This document shows, piece after piece, positions 63,501 through 64,000 of a DNA stretch of 64,000 bases. Made by a program: the position numbers and the translations under genes. The notes under the pieces were generated by a model that saw only the letters and a list, made by a program, of their open reading frames with translations, ran no database searches and was not told the DNA's origin. Source of the DNA: Lichtheimia corymbifera B2541 (Eukaryota > Mucoromycota > Mucoromycetes > Mucorales > Lichtheimiaceae); the NCBI GenBank assembly GCA_000697475.1, contig JNEU01000846.1, positions 44,691 to 108,690 on the forward strand, written 5' to 3'. Each line of letters starts with the position of its first letter. The first letter of the stretch is position 1.

Positions 63501-64000
63501 ATGGAGATTTAGAGATACAGGCACCTTTATGTTTTACATATGCTGTAACCATAATGCTATATGACAAGTGGTCTTTGTTCATTGTGAAGTTGCTTAACCC
63601 TAATAGAGCGGAAGGTGCGCAGGGGAGCGCTTGTATAACACAGCTCATTTGCATGATACTTGACAATGAACAAACACCACTCTCCATAGAGCATCACGCT
63701 TACAGCATATGTAGAACATAAAGATGACTGCATCTCCAAATCTTACAATGAAACGTGGGGTCGTTCATAGAACAAAGTTGCTCGTCGGGGTGAAGCGCAC
63801 CTTGGGTGCAAGTATCACGATCTAGCTCGCCGATCCTAGATTTCGCAATGTCACCACCAGCCAAAGTGGTTCGAGGGTCAACCTCTTGGTTTTTTTTTCG
63901 ACGAGGCTGGCGGTGACATTGGGTGAATGTTAGATTGGCGAGGTTGATCGTGAAACTTGCACCCAAGGTGCGCTTCACCCCGACGAGCAACTTTGCTCTA
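63480..64000. repeat. Repeat family C, cut by window edge
   Basis: Repeats the modules of 7680-9790: ACATATGCTGTAACCATAATG, GCTATATGACAAGTGGTC, ACTTGACAATGAACAAACACC, ATGAAACGTGGGGTCGTTC and CGTCGGGGTGAAGCGCACC. A palindrome then follows, with centre near 63884 (ATGTCACCACCAGCC against GGCTGGCGGTGACAT). The right arm runs off the window. Confidence 0.75.

Overview
The window is nuclear DNA from a filamentous fungus. The genes are intron-rich, with short introns of about 50-120 bp, GT/GC donors and AG acceptors. The content fits an early-diverging lineage, most likely Mucoromycota/Mucorales (inference from gene content and style, not from a database search): myosin II, a three-SH3 adaptor, ATE1, NAR1, two SEL1-repeat proteins, a C1orf74-like protein, geranylgeranyl diphosphate synthase, SSU72, mitochondrial carriers, V-ATPase subunit A and CDC34.

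Layout. 1-1700 (-): N-terminal part of a myosin II heavy chain cut by the window edge. 1919-5182 (-): CIN85/CD2AP-like adaptor with three SH3 domains. 5366-6124 (-) and 12492-13226 (+): two paralogous secreted Kre9/KNH-like proteins with the same four-exon structure, flanking ATE1 (10785-12404) and a dense repeat field (6.5-9.8 kb and 13.4-15.7 kb). 17072-18809 (+): acidic protein of unknown function. 19559-20540 (-): DUF1752/areA-GATA-like protein. 21222-23080 (+): NAR1. 23669-24073 (-): small coiled-coil protein. 25726-26866 (+): DSF2/Nif1-like SEL1 protein. 27.4-32.7 kb: decayed gene copies and repeats. 33053-35251 (-): 13-repeat SEL1 protein, divergent from a C1orf74-like gene (35396-36794). 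38206-38289 (-): very short CCHC zinc-knuckle ORF. 39432-40865 (-): GGPP synthase. 42616-43444 (+): SSU72. 44579-45660 (+): mitochondrial dicarboxylate-type carrier. 45973-48795 (-): VMA1, divergent from CDC34 (49430-50754). 51241-53904 (-): single-exon WD40-like protein. 54-60.2 kb: gene-poor, with a decayed membrane-protein gene. 60316-61399 (+): ADP/ATP carrier. 62.3-64 kb: the repeat families of 6-15 kb return, partly in inverted order.

Most genes are unlinked housekeeping functions: cytokinesis and cortical actin (myosin II, SH3 adaptor), ubiquitin and N-degron turnover (CDC34, ATE1), Fe-S assembly (NAR1), isoprenoids (GGPPS), energy and transport (AAC, dicarboxylate carrier, VMA1) and transcription (SSU72). 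There is no operon-like logic. The least explained material is the modular inverted-repeat family, whose palindromes of about 180-bp arms could form long hairpin RNA. Other notable points are three GC-AG introns, tandem microexons in CDC34, a splice-created ATG in the C1orf74-like gene, a VMA1 intron at the classical intein site, and the zinc-knuckle microprotein. No tRNA, rRNA or CRISPR feature was seen.
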